Positions 42,195 to 54,634 of a stretch of DNA of 64,000 nucleotides are shown piece by piece. The notes under the pieces were generated by a model. It did no database searches and was not told where the DNA came from. It saw only the letters and a program-made list of their open reading frames with translations. The position numbers and the translations under genes are program-made. The stretch lies in the NCBI RefSeq assembly GCF_013368755.1, contig NC_049564.1, positions 442,001 to 506,000 on the forward strand. The letters are read 5' to 3'. This DNA is from Talaromyces rugulosus (Eukaryota; Ascomycota; Eurotiomycetes; Eurotiales; Trichocomaceae). Positions within the stretch are counted from its first letter, which is position 1. The number at the start of each line of letters is the position of its first letter.

Positions 42195-42449
42195 TCAAGC
42201 TTTCGCCTTCTCAAACACTCCCTGTAGCCATTCCATTGTTATCATAGCAAGCCGAGGCTCTGCACCGAGACGGCAGTGCTCTCCAGCCCCAAGCTTTGTT
42301 TGGAAAAGATGATAAGTTGCCTGGTCGCCAAGAAGACGTGCAATTTCCTCCGTCTGACCCGGGGCGACGCTATCATCCTCGGCTGAAGCAACAAAGACGG
42401 GGGCGATGATGTTCTTGAGCATGTCCTCGGTGATTGCCATATCTCCCAT
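42195..42449 (-). pseudogene. 3' fragment of an alpha/beta-hydrolase gene
   Basis: Frame of 84 residues, MGDMAITEDMLKNIIAPVFV through to FEKAKA and stop. It holds the C-terminal part of an alpha/beta-hydrolase: the strand with the acid residue (FVASAEDDSVAPG) and the histidine segment (GAGEHCRLGAEP). A genuine-looking intron acceptor (CTCGCCAG with TTGAC branch element) immediately precedes it, so it was an internal or last exon. The nucleophile-elbow exon and start are not found upstream, where only about 140 bp separates it from the neighbouring gene's 3' end. The similarity is to esterase/DLH-like hydrolases seen in fungal secondary metabolism. Almost certainly a relic. Confidence 0.6.
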
Positions 42450-42590
42450 CCTGGCGAGAAGAGGTAGTAATAGTCAATGGTCGTATAGTGTCATAGCTTT
42501 AACAAGATTTATTCATTATGTGCGGATATCTTAAAACTACCGCCATCAGATAATAATCAACTCCTTAGCCCGAAACCCCTACACTGTAAA

Positions 42591-43508
42591 TCACAATTCA
42601 TCATCATCAGAGGAAGCAGCCATTGTCGTTCTCCCGCTGACCCGTCTCGAAGGCGCCACTGTATCGACATTAAGACTGCCACTCGCATCCAAATCCATGT
42701 CGACATCCAAATCGATAGCCTCCGGTTCAAGTTCTCCGGCAGTCGAAGAAATCCTAACCCCTCGGTCCCGTTCTGCTCCGCTCCATCGCCTCCTTCTCTC
42801 ACGTTCTCGTTCCCTCCTCTCCCTCGATGACGGCGATGGCGACGCTGCCAGTCCTGCTTCACTTCCAGAAACAGACCTTCCACCAGCCAGTCGTTCTGGA
42901 TCAGGTGTTCTTCCTTTCCCTTTTCCTCTTTTCCACGATGAAGCACTCGGTGACTGTCTCGCGGGCGACGATGATGTATTGGCTTTATTAGAATCTCGCC
43001 TGCGAAAGCCCAGTTCCCATCCTTGCGCATCACCTTCTTCAATTACGTCAATGACATTTCCCCCTCTCGCGCCTCCCTGGATCGCCCCGATAGGTGCTTG
43101 CTCTCTGCCCTGATCCCTAGCCCCAATGCCCCTATTGGCCTTGCTATCGAATGCAAGGTCCAAAGCAACCTTTGGGTTGTCAGGCTCAATTATTTGAGCA
43201 AGAAACCGCCGCCTTGTGCGCGGCACGGACTCGTTTGAAGCCAGCGCGTGCAGCATGAGAAGCTCCCGAGACGCGAGGATGAAATGCGCCGTGTGTCGGA
43301 TCTCGCGAGTGTGGTTGCGCATGCGAAGCCTCTGGGTGTATGCGATTGCATTTTCTTTGGGCATGTTAGATTGAAACCGGTTGGCAGTAGAGCGAACCTG
43401 CTGGGTCTCCGATCCTGAGCGCGATGACACTACCGATGAAGAGTCGGAGTCAATTGTTATGGGGTCGTTTTGGACAGCGTGCCCAGACACGTGGCGAGGT
43501 CTATGCAT
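42591..43508 (-). CDS. conserved fungal protein, Ser/Arg-rich low complexity, unknown function
   Basis: Single exon of 305 residues from the ATG at 43508 (MHRPRHVSGHAVQND); the frame extends further 5' only through TTG. The N-terminal half holds an ordered-looking helical segment (AYTQRLRMRNHTREIRHTAH, FILASRELLMLHALASNESV, PRTRRRFLAQIIEPD) that probably defines a conserved fungal family. The C-terminal half is disordered: RRERERERRRRW and an acidic Asp-rich end (ASSDDDEL). There are no catalytic motifs. Highly charged tails and basic patches would suit a nuclear protein, which is inference. I do not recognise the family. Confidence 0.65.
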   Translation of the reverse strand: MHRPRHVSGHAVQNDPITIDSDSSSVVSSRSGSETQQVRSTANRFQSNMPKENAIAYTQRLRMRNHTREIRHTAHFILASRELLMLHALASNESVPRTRRRFLAQIIEPDNPKVALDLAFDSKANRGIGARDQGREQAPIGAIQGGARGGNVIDVIEEGDAQGWELGFRRRDSNKANTSSSPARQSPSASSWKRGKGKGRTPDPERLAGGRSVSGSEAGLAASPSPSSRERRERERERRRRWSGAERDRGVRISSTAGELEPEAIDLDVDMDLDASGSLNVDTVAPSRRVSGRTTMAASSDDDEL

Positions 43509-44387
43509 TGTCTTTGCTCTCTCAGTCACGGAATATTTGAGCGTCGACAAAAATAGTAAATCTGATGGTTCTCATATACGGGGTTCGAGTAGTAGCAGTG
43601 TCTGGTTCATCCAAGTACGACTTGCTACGTCTGTGTCGACGGCGGGCGGGGTCGCCTGCACTCAAGCCAGCGAAATAATGACCGGCGTGCCCTTTCTTTT
43701 GATTCTTTCTTTCTTTTTGTATATGGCTGTACTACTCAAAGGATTCACAAGAAACCGCGAAAATAGATGTGTTGTTTGGATGTCGAGAGTTTCAAAAAGA
43801 CGTCGTGCTGAAAGGGAAATGGGTGAATGTTTGCTCGGTTTGTATCTGCAAAACTGCGGGTTTTGATTGGCCGAAGTTCTACACTACATGTGTAGAACTC
43901 ACACCTGATAGAATTAGTAAAGGCATTTTGAATGAAAGAGTATCGATCAATTGACTATAAATTTCAATCAAAAAAAAAGGTAGAAAATCAAAAGAAGAAC
44001 ATGAAAGGAAACATTCGAATGAGTGTAAAACAGAAAAATATCAACGATACATAGAGAATATCTAGACAAAGCAAGATACATGTACACATGTAGAATAGTG
44101 AGGGTCTCCTTTTCCTTTCTTTGCACATATGTATATAAGAATAGGAGCGCCTCCAACGCCAGAAAAAATGATGCCGCTGTTCAAGATTCTACAAAGGGCG
44201 TCCAGGCCAGAAGGAAATGTATAAAGAGCGATCTAACGAGACACCAAGAAGAGTTCGCGTATTCTAATCGGGTTAGGAATGAACAGAAAGAGATGCAGTG
44301 TAACAAACCGTGTAGGTACGACTCTGTGTTAGCATCCATGGACAAATGAATTTTCGGGCCAGTCGTAGGTATCCGACCTAGATACTA
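43509..44387. other. intergenic region
   Basis: 880 bp; promoter of the Ser/Arg-rich gene and 3' flank of the KRE6/SKN1-type gene. Two plus-strand open frames (43381-43866 and 44080-44349) are not coding-like. Confidence 0.45.
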
Positions 44388-46583
44388 TTAGTTTCTAAAA
44401 GGTCCAAGGAGGCTGTAATCGGGCTGTTCATACCAAGTAGTCAAATTAGGGTTGTTGTAAGGCTCTGGGTGTTTCTTAATGTATTCTGTAGTCGGATAAT
44501 CTTCCGGGTCACAGGTGATACTGATATTGTCGGGATTCTGGTAAATGCGCAGATAATCAACGCGCATCGTCGCCGGGAAAGTCGTCGCGAGCCCGGTCCA
44601 GTTGATCATTGCAAAGGAATTTGAAATACCGAAATTGAGAATCGGATACATTGGTTCTGTTGGGATGACTCGCTGGCCGATATTACCGTTGGGGCCGACG
44701 GCGCGAGCATCCAATGTCCAGGTCTTGTCGCCGCCAACAAACCAAGTAACGTCTCCTTCACCCCCGGGAGTGTATTCAAAAGCGTAAATCTGGTACTCTT
44801 TTCCATTGTACCAGTCGTTGTTCAAGTTGGTCAGTCCAGAAGCTACTTCCTGGAAAGGACCACCGCGGTACTCATTAATCGTTGTGATTCTTGAGTCGTA
44901 CACCGCAGCGAAGTCTATCATTCATCAGCATTTAACAGAAGTGCCAATGTGGGGATACGCACCATAGTTTGGCATGTACCAAACGTCGTACGGTGCTAGT
45001 TGCAGACTCTGCGAAACTACACCGATGCGGTCTTGGAATTCATCGAGAACAGTGACACTAGCTTCGATCACATCAATCTCAGGCGCGCTGCGAGACTTTC
45101 CGGGTGATGGATGATCGGCTCCAGGGCACGAACATGCAGGTAGACGCATGCCCGGGAGGAAACTCATACCATCAGGCGAGCTTTGATTTGCTGTAATTCC
45201 AACATCGCACTCGTCGTGATAGCTATATGGCCACATCCCGTCTGTTGTAGCAGCATATCCTGCTCGGCCGAGGTTTCCCATTGCCCAGAAACCGGGCCAA
45301 AATCCGGAGATATCTCCTTGTCCCGGAAGTGAGATACTGGCTTCCAGACGGCCACCGGAAAAGCACATTTTATTCCACGATTGAAGCATGCCAGAGCGAA
45401 AGTTGAGGTTGTGGTTATCATACGGATCGAATCGGATTTCTAAAACGCCGTTTTTTGTTGTAATTGCATCTGGATCGTACCACTAGTACAGGGTCAGCTG
45501 ATGTTCACATTCATATTCACAATTGTGCAAGCAACAAACCTCTAGATCCTGCGTCACACCATACCACAAATCCACGCCTTGAAAGAAAGGATCATCCCCG
45601 TCGTAGAATGTTCGTCCGGGGACGTTAAATTCATCAGAAAACTAGACTTGTCAGACATCAAGAAACCCTAAAAGCCGCTCAAACTTACGACCAACTTCCA
45701 CTCCGTCCCGTCAGCTGATATTTTCGACATGGCTGATTCCGGTGTCATCGGATCTATAAGTCCGGTTCTAACATTCTTAAGCAGTGATTTGTTGTTATCA
45801 AGACACATTGGATCTTCCTTGCACGGGTCATAAGGCGGCTCAAACATTTGTCCCACAAAAGTGCTACCATTAGTCGTCAGTTAATACTCAGATCATAATT
45901 GGACAAGAGGCTTCATACGTAACCGGATAGACTATGAATAAGGCAACAATTCCAATAGTCAAAAATGCCAGACCACCGATATTAAACACCCCTCGGGTGT
46001 TGCACATATCACACACTCGGTCTCTGTCGGATGCATCGGGGTTGTGCAAGTAGTCATCTTTTTCAACATCCTCTGGAAACAGAAGCAGCCCTTCCGTCGG
46101 CATGATGTTGTATTTTTCCGACACTGTCTGCGTGTTCACATTTTCATCGTCGCTGTCTGCCCGCGAAGGACATGTCGAGTCAACAAAGGGATCAAACGGA
46201 AAGCCGCGGCTGTCGCGGCTCCCAGCGTCAGAATGGGAGTCCCAGCTGTTTCTCTGGTATGAAATAGCAGATATCAATGTAGAGCGATCTGGACTCCCTC
46301 GGGACCGTACTTTTCTGGGGGGAGGGAAAAGCAGCTCTGAAGAATCCGTTGGCGATATGATCGGAGGAGATATAATTGGGGGTGATGGCAGTTCAGGCGC
46401 AGCTGTTATCACGGTCGACCTTCTCTCGGGGGGAACCAGAGACCGCTGAGAGCGATTCGATAGCTGATGCTCCAGTTCTCTGGTTCCTTCTTCCAAGTCA
46501 ACATAGGGTTCCTGTCGGCCTGAATTCAGGCGAATATGAGGCGTGGACCGAACAGATAGTCGTCTTTCTGTGTCGTCCGCCAT
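44388..46583 (-). CDS. KRE6/SKN1 family beta-glucan synthesis protein (GH16 fold)
   Basis: Five exons, complement(join(44388..44914,44963..45482,45540..45641,45689..45863,45919..46583)), 662 residues, frame kept throughout (donors GTATGA, GTAAGT, GTTTGT, GTGCGT). The start is the ATG at 46583. Layout: a 195-residue Ser/Pro-rich cytosolic N-terminus, one TM at about 197-219 ([19 protein letters not shown]), then a lumenal SKN1/KRE6 domain with [37 protein letters not shown] and [20 protein letters not shown]. The GH16 active-site signature EIDVIE is intact at about residues 449-454 (E449, D451, E454). These type II membrane proteins of the ER/Golgi are needed for beta-1,6-glucan formation in the cell wall. 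Strong identification; KRE6 and SKN1 cannot be told apart here. Confidence 0.93.
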
Positions 46584-48826
46584 TGTTGATGTCAAATATT
46601 ACTGTTTTTTTCCTAGTTGTGAGACTTCCTTATACCCAAGTCTAATCCCATAAAGACTCCAATCTCAAATGATGGTTCTAATCTCCAACATCCTCCTATA
46701 GACAGTTTCTGCACGTCGTATCAAACAGTGATGGATCACACTGGTTGTCGAATGACCGAACAGTAGAGACCGACAAGACTGAAAAGCGAAACACAGCGAG
46801 CGGACAGGATCAATCCCAGATAGATTGTCCCAGCAAACCAACCACCTTTTTTTTTTTTTTGACCGGGCACAAGTTGGCTAGGAAAGACGGAAAGCAAGAA
46901 GTGAATAAGCAGAACTAGTAGCACTGCCTAGCGAGCACGCCCAAGCAAAGGCGGTATTTTGTCCAAGACAGAGCCCGTCACGGTATCCAGGGCATACAGT
47001 AAATCTGGGAAGCTTGCGGGGCCAGTGAGGCCGGAGAATGTGCTGATGGCATGTACGCGCAATGAACGACAGGCAGCCGGAATGGCGGTTTTTATCAACG
47101 AGAACTGTCTCAACTTGTAAGGCAGCGTGCATAGAATGGCACACTTAACTAAGCCATGTTTAATTTCCATCATACCTCTCTATATAAAATTTCAAACTCA
47201 GAATAATATCTACAAATTTTCATTTTCTTCCCAGTGCCTCAATAATCCCTAGTTCTGGGGAAGCCGGAATGGCATATTGAGGGGATTCAGTACGAGGAAT
47301 CCAGTTGCCGGAGGGAGGTGTGGAATGCGGCCGAGGACGCGCAGGGGTAACAAGCTGCAATCCAGGCGAATGAAGTGGGTTCTATGGGAGGGCAGTGTCT
47401 TGGATCAAGTCTTGTAGGAGCGCGTGTTATTATACACTTCATGAGGTGCATCAGAGCATACATAGTCCGTGTCTACCAGGTACTCTCGAGATAGCCAACG
47501 CTGCATCCAATAAGCTGGTTCTCGTATTCACTGTCAATCTTAAATTAGTCGTAGACTATGTATCGCGTTTTGTATAAAACCGATCTTTAATTTCTTTTTA
47601 ATTTGTTTATTTTTTTTTAAAATCCCCTAATACGTATGTAAAAATATTCCTACCATGTGTCGCAACAAAGAGTACACAGTCACCTACATAGCCACCCATA
47701 CAGTCACATCTCAAAGGCAAGGATATTCTATGATTTTCCCCCAAGAATGACTGACTCAAGGATTTCGCAGTCCAGAGGGCTTGCCTGCCCGGCGCTGCAA
47801 GGGATACTGGATATTGCTTGGTCGGGTGATTTACCGGCAAGTTGTAGTGAAACACGAAAAAGATCCTGGAAAAATAAAAACAGAAATTGGATTAAATGTC
47901 AAATCATTCTAAGTCGGTACACGTAGGGAGAGGTACACGTAGAGAATGGCGTTTCTAACACCTACATATATACAATCATGCATACTACCTCTTGCCTAGA
48001 AAAATAAAATGTTCAACTGGCCCTTCTAGTAGTGTCAACTGGTATCTAAGTTATTTGGATTAAACGGCTATAAATGACTAAACTAATCATGTAGAGAATG
48101 AGAGTTTCCTTATCAATTATGGTAACGTTCTTGGCACGATGTGGGAGGAGAAACCCGGTTAGGACATCATCGCGACCATGACTCCAATTTACTTCAATGC
48201 TACGATTAACTAAAGATTTTTATATAAGTAAAGCTTTAATTTCTCATAATAAAAATAAAGAGCTTTTTTTCTAAAGTAATTGATGTAATTTCAATGGACT
48301 AGTGTTGAGACTAGTTGACCTATGTACATGTAAGCGTAGATACATGGATATATATTTAAGATGCCTGATGCCTACATCCGCACCAACATTGAAAAGACCA
48401 TCAATTGCATGTGACGTAGGCAGTAATAATTAATTCATTAATTGATGGTATACACAGACCAGTTGACGCTATAACATATTAAATCATCATTCACTAATAT
48501 TTATAGAGCAGTTTCAATGCTGAGACACTAGTATATTAGATAAATGTACGTGTTACGGCCAAGATATATGTACAATGTGCCCGTTGACGTTGGACGTTGC
48601 CGAATACTCTGAATTGATCTACCACATGCAATAGACATGTAAAAATCATGCGCCAAAGGCATTAAAAACTTACGGGTTTTATAATTTCCCTCCACATGTG
48701 TACTTACGGCAAAACAAAAGCATGTTAGATTCACTGTAGGCATTGATTGACACTGGGTATAAAGACGAAGAAGATAAAAAAACCATAAAACGCCGCTCTA
48801 ATCCTAATACCCATTCATCTATGCAA
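46584..48826. other. long AT-rich intergenic region
   Basis: 2.2 kb. A T-run of 14 lies at about 46847-46860 and a short tandem GGTACACGTAGRGA at about 47918-47946. An 81-codon minus-strand open frame (46928-47173) has slightly protein-like composition but no support. Otherwise nothing is seen. Confidence 0.45.
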
Positions 48827-50886
48827 TCAAACAATCATGGCTAATTCTCGATAAGCCACCTGGTCGGGCTGCTCAGTCTCTTCCTTTTCGTACAACACCT
48901 CGGGCTTGATCTGGCGACGGAAGAGGTAGCGTTTGACAAAGTAAGGGATTTGGCGCAGACCCCAGGCTGCGTGAAACCTGGTTGGGACGGAAAAAACTTG
49001 GTCGAGCTCTTCGAGTGTTTTGTTTTTGGTTTCCGGCATGAACATTAGAATCAGCCACCAGCCGATCACGTTCCACGAGCCATACCAGGCGAAGCCGCCC
49101 GGGGTGGAAAACGCCGCAGAGAGCGACGGCCAGGTAATGGCGAGTATGAAATTGAAAAACCAGGTTGTTGCCGTGGCCAGAGACATGCCGTACGAGCGCA
49201 CGTATAGCGGATACGCTTCGGCCGAATAGGTAAAAGGTACAGGGCCCTCGCCGGGCGAGTACGCAACCCCGAACAGGAACATTCCGAGCGCTATGCATCC
49301 TATGCGGGCCGTATGGTGTTTCTCTGGGATCCAGAAGCTAAACCCGGTAAAATACATGCACAGCGCCATAAGGGGGAAAGTAGATAATAGTAGATTACGT
49401 CGCCCAAAGGTATCGATTGTGTAGACTGCTGGTATTGCAAAGAGCCAGTTGACAACCCCAAAACCTAGGGATGCACTAAATGCAGACATAGGTGAAAAGT
49501 TGGCTTGCATGAAAATCTCCGACGAGTAGTAGGAAATGACGTTGACCCCGCAGAACTAAAACAATTAGCAAGAATAAATATAATTGACAGACACGGACAT
49601 ACCTGCTGCAAAAACATGACCAATTCGGAAGCAATCATGGCCCGGCGGTTCCGTGGGACACTAATCAGCTCTACCAATTTTTTCTGCCCTAGTTTCATAC
49701 TGGTCTCGGCTTCGAGAAGCGTGTAGATGTAGTAAACGTCGCGCGCGGCCTGGAGTTTGGAGTGGCGGAGTCGACACATGGAGTGATAGGCCTTGTCGAA
49801 GCGTCCCTTGCTCATGTACCAGCGCGGAGACTCGGGACAGAAAAAGACGAGCAAGAGCACAATCAAGGCGGGAAACATGGCCGAGCCCATCATGAGACGC
49901 CAGTTGAGTCCGACTATGTTGGGCGGGTCGGGGACTTTGAAAAAGGCCAGGTCGGCAGCATATCCGAACATGATGCCAAAGGCAGTCCACATCTGCCATT
50001 GCATCACCAAGGCGCCGCGAATGGCGGGAGGACTCGACTCGGCGGCATAGATGGGCACAGTAGCGGATTTGGGACCGATGCCAAAGCCAAGCACAAAGCG
50101 GGCGATGAACATGTGCCACCAGGTGCTGACGCAGCCCTGCCAGATACAGGCCAGGGTAGAGATGCCACAGGTAATGAAGATGGTGCCGCGGCGGCCGAAC
50201 CAGTGGTTGAAAGGAATAGTCAGCCAGCAGCCGGCAATGGCGCAGCACAGGTATGGAGCTGAGTTGAGCAGGCCGAGCAGCCAGGTGGATCGCGCGTCAT
50301 TGCCATTGATTCCGAACTGATACTTGTAAATGACCTGGGCGCCGTTGACGACGGTCTCATCTTGTCAGGATTAGTATATCATGGAGAAAATAAACAAGAC
50401 TTGAAACGTACCCATTCCCTGCACAGCAGCGCAGATGGAGCAAATGATAATCACGACATACATGAGCGGCGGCTGCGACCAGCGATTGGTAAATTCGTTG
50501 CGCAGGACTCGCAATTCTGCCTCAGTCAAGCCATCGATCTGGTCAAACTTCTCCGGGGCCTGGGCCAAGACGGCGCCCATTTCAAAGGCGCGGATATCCT
50601 CCTCGTCGCCCATCTGGTGGGTGATACTGAAGCGGAGACCCTGCTTTTTGAGCTCATCGTGGGTGAAGCCGGCGAGCGGGTTGGCGAGTTTGGCGTTGAG
50701 GTTGCGGCGAGCGCGTTCGGCGGCGGTGAGATGCGAGCGACGACGAGGCGCGAAGAAAGGGTCTTGTTGGGAGACGTACTCGACGTTGGGCGACGAGGAG
50801 GAGTGTGCAGCGTGATGGTTCCTACTACTACCAGTGGCAGTGGCCGTCCCATCTGGCATGGCGAAACAGTCGGTTCGAGACTGCAT
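48827..50886 (-). CDS. MFS sugar/polyol transporter with long cytosolic N-terminus
   Basis: Three exons, complement(join(48827..49555,49603..50360,50412..50886)), 653 residues; donors GTACGT and GTATGT, acceptors ACAAG and TTTAG. The start is the ATG at 50886 (MQSRTDCFAMPDG); the frame continues 5' without ATG. After about 150 polar residues come 12 helices with SP-family marks: NHWFGRRGTIF, CPESPRWYMSKGRFDKAY, VMFLQQFCGVNVISYYSSEI, TFGRRNLLL, GEGPVPFTYSAEAYPLYVR and MPETKNKTLEELDQVF. The extended N-terminus and EAYPLYVRSYGM pattern are closer to the fungal polyol/inositol-like branch than to hexose HXT types, but the substrate is not assignable. Located at the plasma membrane. Its promoter lies in the gene-poor stretch to the right. 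Confidence 0.9.
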
Positions 50887-52983
50887 TGATCCGCCGAGAC
50901 TAAGCCATGGAGACGTCGTCGTGGCTGCGTGAGGTGAAGATATGGGATGCGGTGTTTCACAAGTCGAGGCTCGTGGCGGATGGTGTTGAGTCGAGGTTCT
51001 TGTTTCTTGCCGGAAGAGGCAACTGCAACCCGTCACAGCCGGTGCGATGCGATATAACCAGGGAACCAGAAATATTTATTTTAGGGGAAACAAAGAGAAA
51101 AGTAAAAAGTGAAATGAGAAGAAAGATCGCTCACAAATCCAAACCCTCACCGGCGGTGATATATATGAAAGAGACTCCGAAGTCCTGCTTTGTCTCCGCA
51201 CTGGAGAAACCCAAAACGGAGGGGGAAGCGTGGGTATTAATGTAGTATTATTTTAATGCACGTCAGAGGACTGGCGGAACTAGTCGGCTGCTGTGATAGG
51301 ATAGTATTAAAGTCTAATCTTGAATCATATGGAATAGTTCCGGAAGGAAATAATATTAGTACGGAGTACGTAGTTGAATAATCAGCCCAGCGAGCCAGAG
51401 CCAGCTTTCGGATCGGGCTGGAATCGCAAGAAACGAGGCACGGAGTCAATAGAATCCTGGGCGAGGCGGGGCTCGTGCTGGTTTCTCCATCGTAGCCACG
51501 TTCTGGGGTTGCCCGATGCTGCCGATCGGATTCCATCACGGCTGGTTGGCCAGTCGAAGCCCCCTTGGACGCAGAGTCGGCAGCTCGCGTATTTTGTAGC
51601 TGTGCTCTGTCTCTTATCTCCTCTCCGGAGTCCGTCAAGTGATGCGATCATAGACTTGCCTATCGTCTTTGCTGAAGGTGGAGATGTACATAAGAACCAT
51701 GGTGCCGGTATATTGCAAGTCAAAAGGTCGTATGCGATTCATGGCCATGTCCACTTGATGCCTTTGCCCATTCTCAATTCCTCGCTTCGCATGTTTCATC
51801 CCCAGCTCCCCAGTTTCACACTACTGACTCGTCGCGGTGGACTGAACGCCGAGGAACAAGAAGCAAGCAGCGAGAGAAGGCGAAGAAGCATCATGTGACC
51901 TTCCAGCACACTTCGAGAACAACTCTATGTGGGGCACCATCAGCACTAGTCCGCTTGCAGCCAGCGGGGCCGCGTGGGGCCGCTGGCGATTGGCCGGTGC
52001 GGCGCGGGGGCCAAATGAGTGCTTGGCACGACTAGTTGTTGTCAAACAATAAACGAATGTGCCGTCATCACAAAGCATTGGAAGCAAAAGATACCATATG
52101 TACGTACGGAGCACGGAGTAGTAGATAGTCTGACCGCCACGCTATTCTGCATCCGCTCATGGGGGCTTAATGTGATAGAAGCACAGCCGCCTAATCACGT
52201 CCGCTGGATCCCGGGGCGTGACCGCCTGGTCAGCATTAAGCCCAAGCCTCACGAATGGGCAGGCTGCCAAGTGGACAGCCGACAGCGTCGGCGCTGTCAG
52301 GCGGTGTCAGGCTATGAGCTACGGCCAGTATCCGCGCAGGAGTTGCGGGTCCTGCCTGGTCGATTGGATTCGGAGAGTATCTGAGGCTTCCGTAGGGCTC
52401 AAGCTTTGTTGCTTTGCGACGAGCCGTATGTCGCCTCGTATTCTTTGGTACGGTGCATGGTGGAGCGGCCCGTATGCTTCCATACTTCCATCCCTCCTGG
52501 ACAGTATTTCAAATCAGATGAACAAAACAAAAACGAAAATTCTAATAAATACGCAAGCTGCATTAAACAAAAAGCCTCCCACATCAGACCAGATACCTAA
52601 TACGAGTCCGCAATAAAGAAGCAAAATAATTAACCCAGCTGAGGGTGCGATGATCAACGTTCTCCATCGGAGCCTCGAAAGAGGGCCAATAGATAAATCG
52701 CCAGCCTTGCCAGCCTTGCCAGCCATTGCCCGTCGTGATTGAGTGATGAAGGATCACCATCCTTGTCCGCAAACCGGTTGATTATGCCTTCTCAGCGCGT
52801 TCTTGGACGCGGTTTCTGATTCGACGTCTATGATTTTTGCCTTCTAAACCAGAAAGAGAAGAAAAGGAGAAGAAGAAGTGACATGTCATTAGTCGAAGAG
52901 TGTACAGTTCGAAGATTACCCCGTGGGGTCAAGGTGCGGGGAATTTGCTACCGGATTGGTAGCTTGTTTCCCAAAGATTGATA

Positions 52984-52984
<1 letters not shown>

Positions 52985-53017
<33 letters not shown>
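52985..53017. repeat. (TG)n microsatellite
   Basis: Uninterrupted dinucleotide run of 33 bases. Confidence 0.95.
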
Positions 53018-53019
<2 letters not shown>

Positions 53020-53213
53020 GTTGTGTAGCTATTCTTAGCTTGTGGGTGACAGGATGAGTTGGACGATGGGCGGGTTTTCGATGTCCGTAGACCGACTTGG
53101 AGCGCTGTGAAAAACTAGACGTTCCCTGTCAGTCAGACTCTTATCTCAACACTCGCATCGAATGCACACACCTTGAGAATCCAAAATCCACCAAGCTCAT
53201 TGCTGAATCGTAT

Positions 53214-53258
53214 GAAGGAAAGAGAAAGAAGAGAAAGAAGAGAAAGAAAGAAAGAAGA
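53214..53258. repeat. GAAA/GAA polypurine tract
   Basis: About 45 bases of pure A/G in AGAAAGA-type units. Confidence 0.9.
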
Positions 53259-53358
53259 TGTTTTTTTGATGTTAAACTCTTGTACATGGTAACAAGGGCC
53301 ATTGAAAGTGCTTGGGTATCCGTGAGTTAAGATAAATTACTGCAGAGATGACAGATGA

Positions 53359-53631
53359 TCAGTATTCGTCCAATATCGCTTCAATCTCAAAACGAAAGGA
53401 AATATAAGTAACATACTCTTTCGGAAACGCTTGGTTTCCGTTTGGATCAGCATGGCTCGAATACGGAGACGACGAGAATGGCAGCCAAAAGAGGTCGCGG
53501 ATGAGCCAGACGATATACAAGATGCCCAGCACATAGAGATAGGCGATGATTTTGTAGGTGGACGAGCGCCATGTCACTCGGCGCGTGAGCTGGTGACCAT
53601 ATGGGCTTTCGATGGGAGCCCGGCGAGCCAT
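53359..53631 (-). CDS. small single-pass membrane protein, unknown
   Basis: ATG at 53631 (MARRAPIESPYGHQLTRRV), then one long hydrophobic helix (KIIAYLYVLGILYIVWLI) followed by RDLFWLPFSSSPYSSHADP, 90 residues if unspliced. A GTATGT donor at 53416 with an acceptor CTGCAG near 53342 would instead give a protein ending FPKDNLS. Basic residues precede the helix and the hydrophobic block is well delimited, which favours a real small membrane protein. The frame is open further 5' with no ATG near. No family is recognised. Confidence 0.4.
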   Translation of the reverse strand: MARRAPIESPYGHQLTRRVTWRSSTYKIIAYLYVLGILYIVWLIRDLFWLPFSSSPYSSHADPNGNQAFPKEYVTYISFRFEIEAILDEY

Positions 53632-54600
53632 TTGGGGCGAAAACTCCCCAGTTATGAAGCTGTGAGCGTGCCCTAGATTCGAAGCTGTTACTTGAGACGG
53701 TTCACTTTGAGACTGGCCAAGCCGCCACATGGTTGACCGAGCCCGAGCGACAAACGTTGACCCTGTCGGAACGCAAAGAGATAGTATTATTATTATTATT
53801 TTGGTGAGCAAGGAAAAATTTTCGTCCTTCTTTTTCATCAAATGCGCTGGCGAACCGGGGGCATTTAAAAACCGATAAGAGACCGCCCGTGGTAGGGGAT
53901 TCGCTCCGGTTGTGTGCGAGGGCTCTGTTTCGTCGTCGTTTCTCGCCTCTTGCAGGTCCAGGACACCCACTGGCAAATTGGTAATCTGCAAGTGAATAGA
54001 AATTGCAGACTCAATTGGCGGCGACAGGCCGATTGGTGGAGCAGTGCCCAAAAGGAACAGCAAGTTGTTGGGGTGTTTTTTTATTTTAATTTTTATTATT
54101 ATTTTTTTGGGATCATCCGCATGAATCCAGAGATCCACTCTGGGAAGGCTGCAGATCCAAGAGGAGAAGGCCAGGCCAAATCCAGTTAATAGTGAACGCC
54201 GCTGAAGATGATGATGCAGCTGGGCGATGCCACGATGCAGGAAGCCCGAACTGCCGAAAGAGAGCGCCCGACAGCAGTTGTTTTGTTTTTTTTTGTTGTT
54301 GTTTTTTTTTTTTGGCTGCTGCTGTTCTGCTTGTTATTTTTCTTCTTCTTTTTAACCCGCCGACAAAACACGCAGGTTGTTGGACGAATCAGAGCCTAAA
54401 GACGAGACGACAAGGGTGATGGCGTCCAAAGCATCGCCCTGATGCAGCGGTGAATGGCAATGGCAATCAGCCTCTTTGTCCCTTGGTTTTTCGCAGGGGG
54501 GTGTTGGGTTTGAATGGCACGACAGGGATGCGAGGTCCAGGCGATGACGACGGAGCGAGCTCACGATCTGGTGGCCATCTCAGCGGCAAGCAAGAATAAC

Positions 54601-54634
54601 TAATAATAATAATAATCAATAATAATAATAATAA
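54601..54634. repeat. (AAT)n trinucleotide repeat
   Basis: Nearly pure AAT repeat with one interrupting C. Confidence 0.85.

Larger units (their letters stand above)
50887..53358. other. gene-poor region with simple repeats
   Basis: 2.5 kb. It has ACGGAGTACG at 51361-51370, a related TACGTACGGAGCACGGAGTA at 52101-52120, a (TG)16 microsatellite at 52985-53017 and a 45-bp polypurine run at 53214-53258. The 174-codon frame at 51374-51898 is not coding-like. No gene is called. Confidence 0.45.

Noticed and set aside
46928..47173. 81-codon minus-strand ORF with protein-like C-terminus
   Set aside because: No recognisable domain, no flanking exons, overlapped by another open frame of similar length; left as intergenic.
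51374..51898. 174-codon plus-strand ORF
   Set aside because: Mirrored by open frames on the opposite strand and without conserved-looking segments; probably a GC-rich chance frame.
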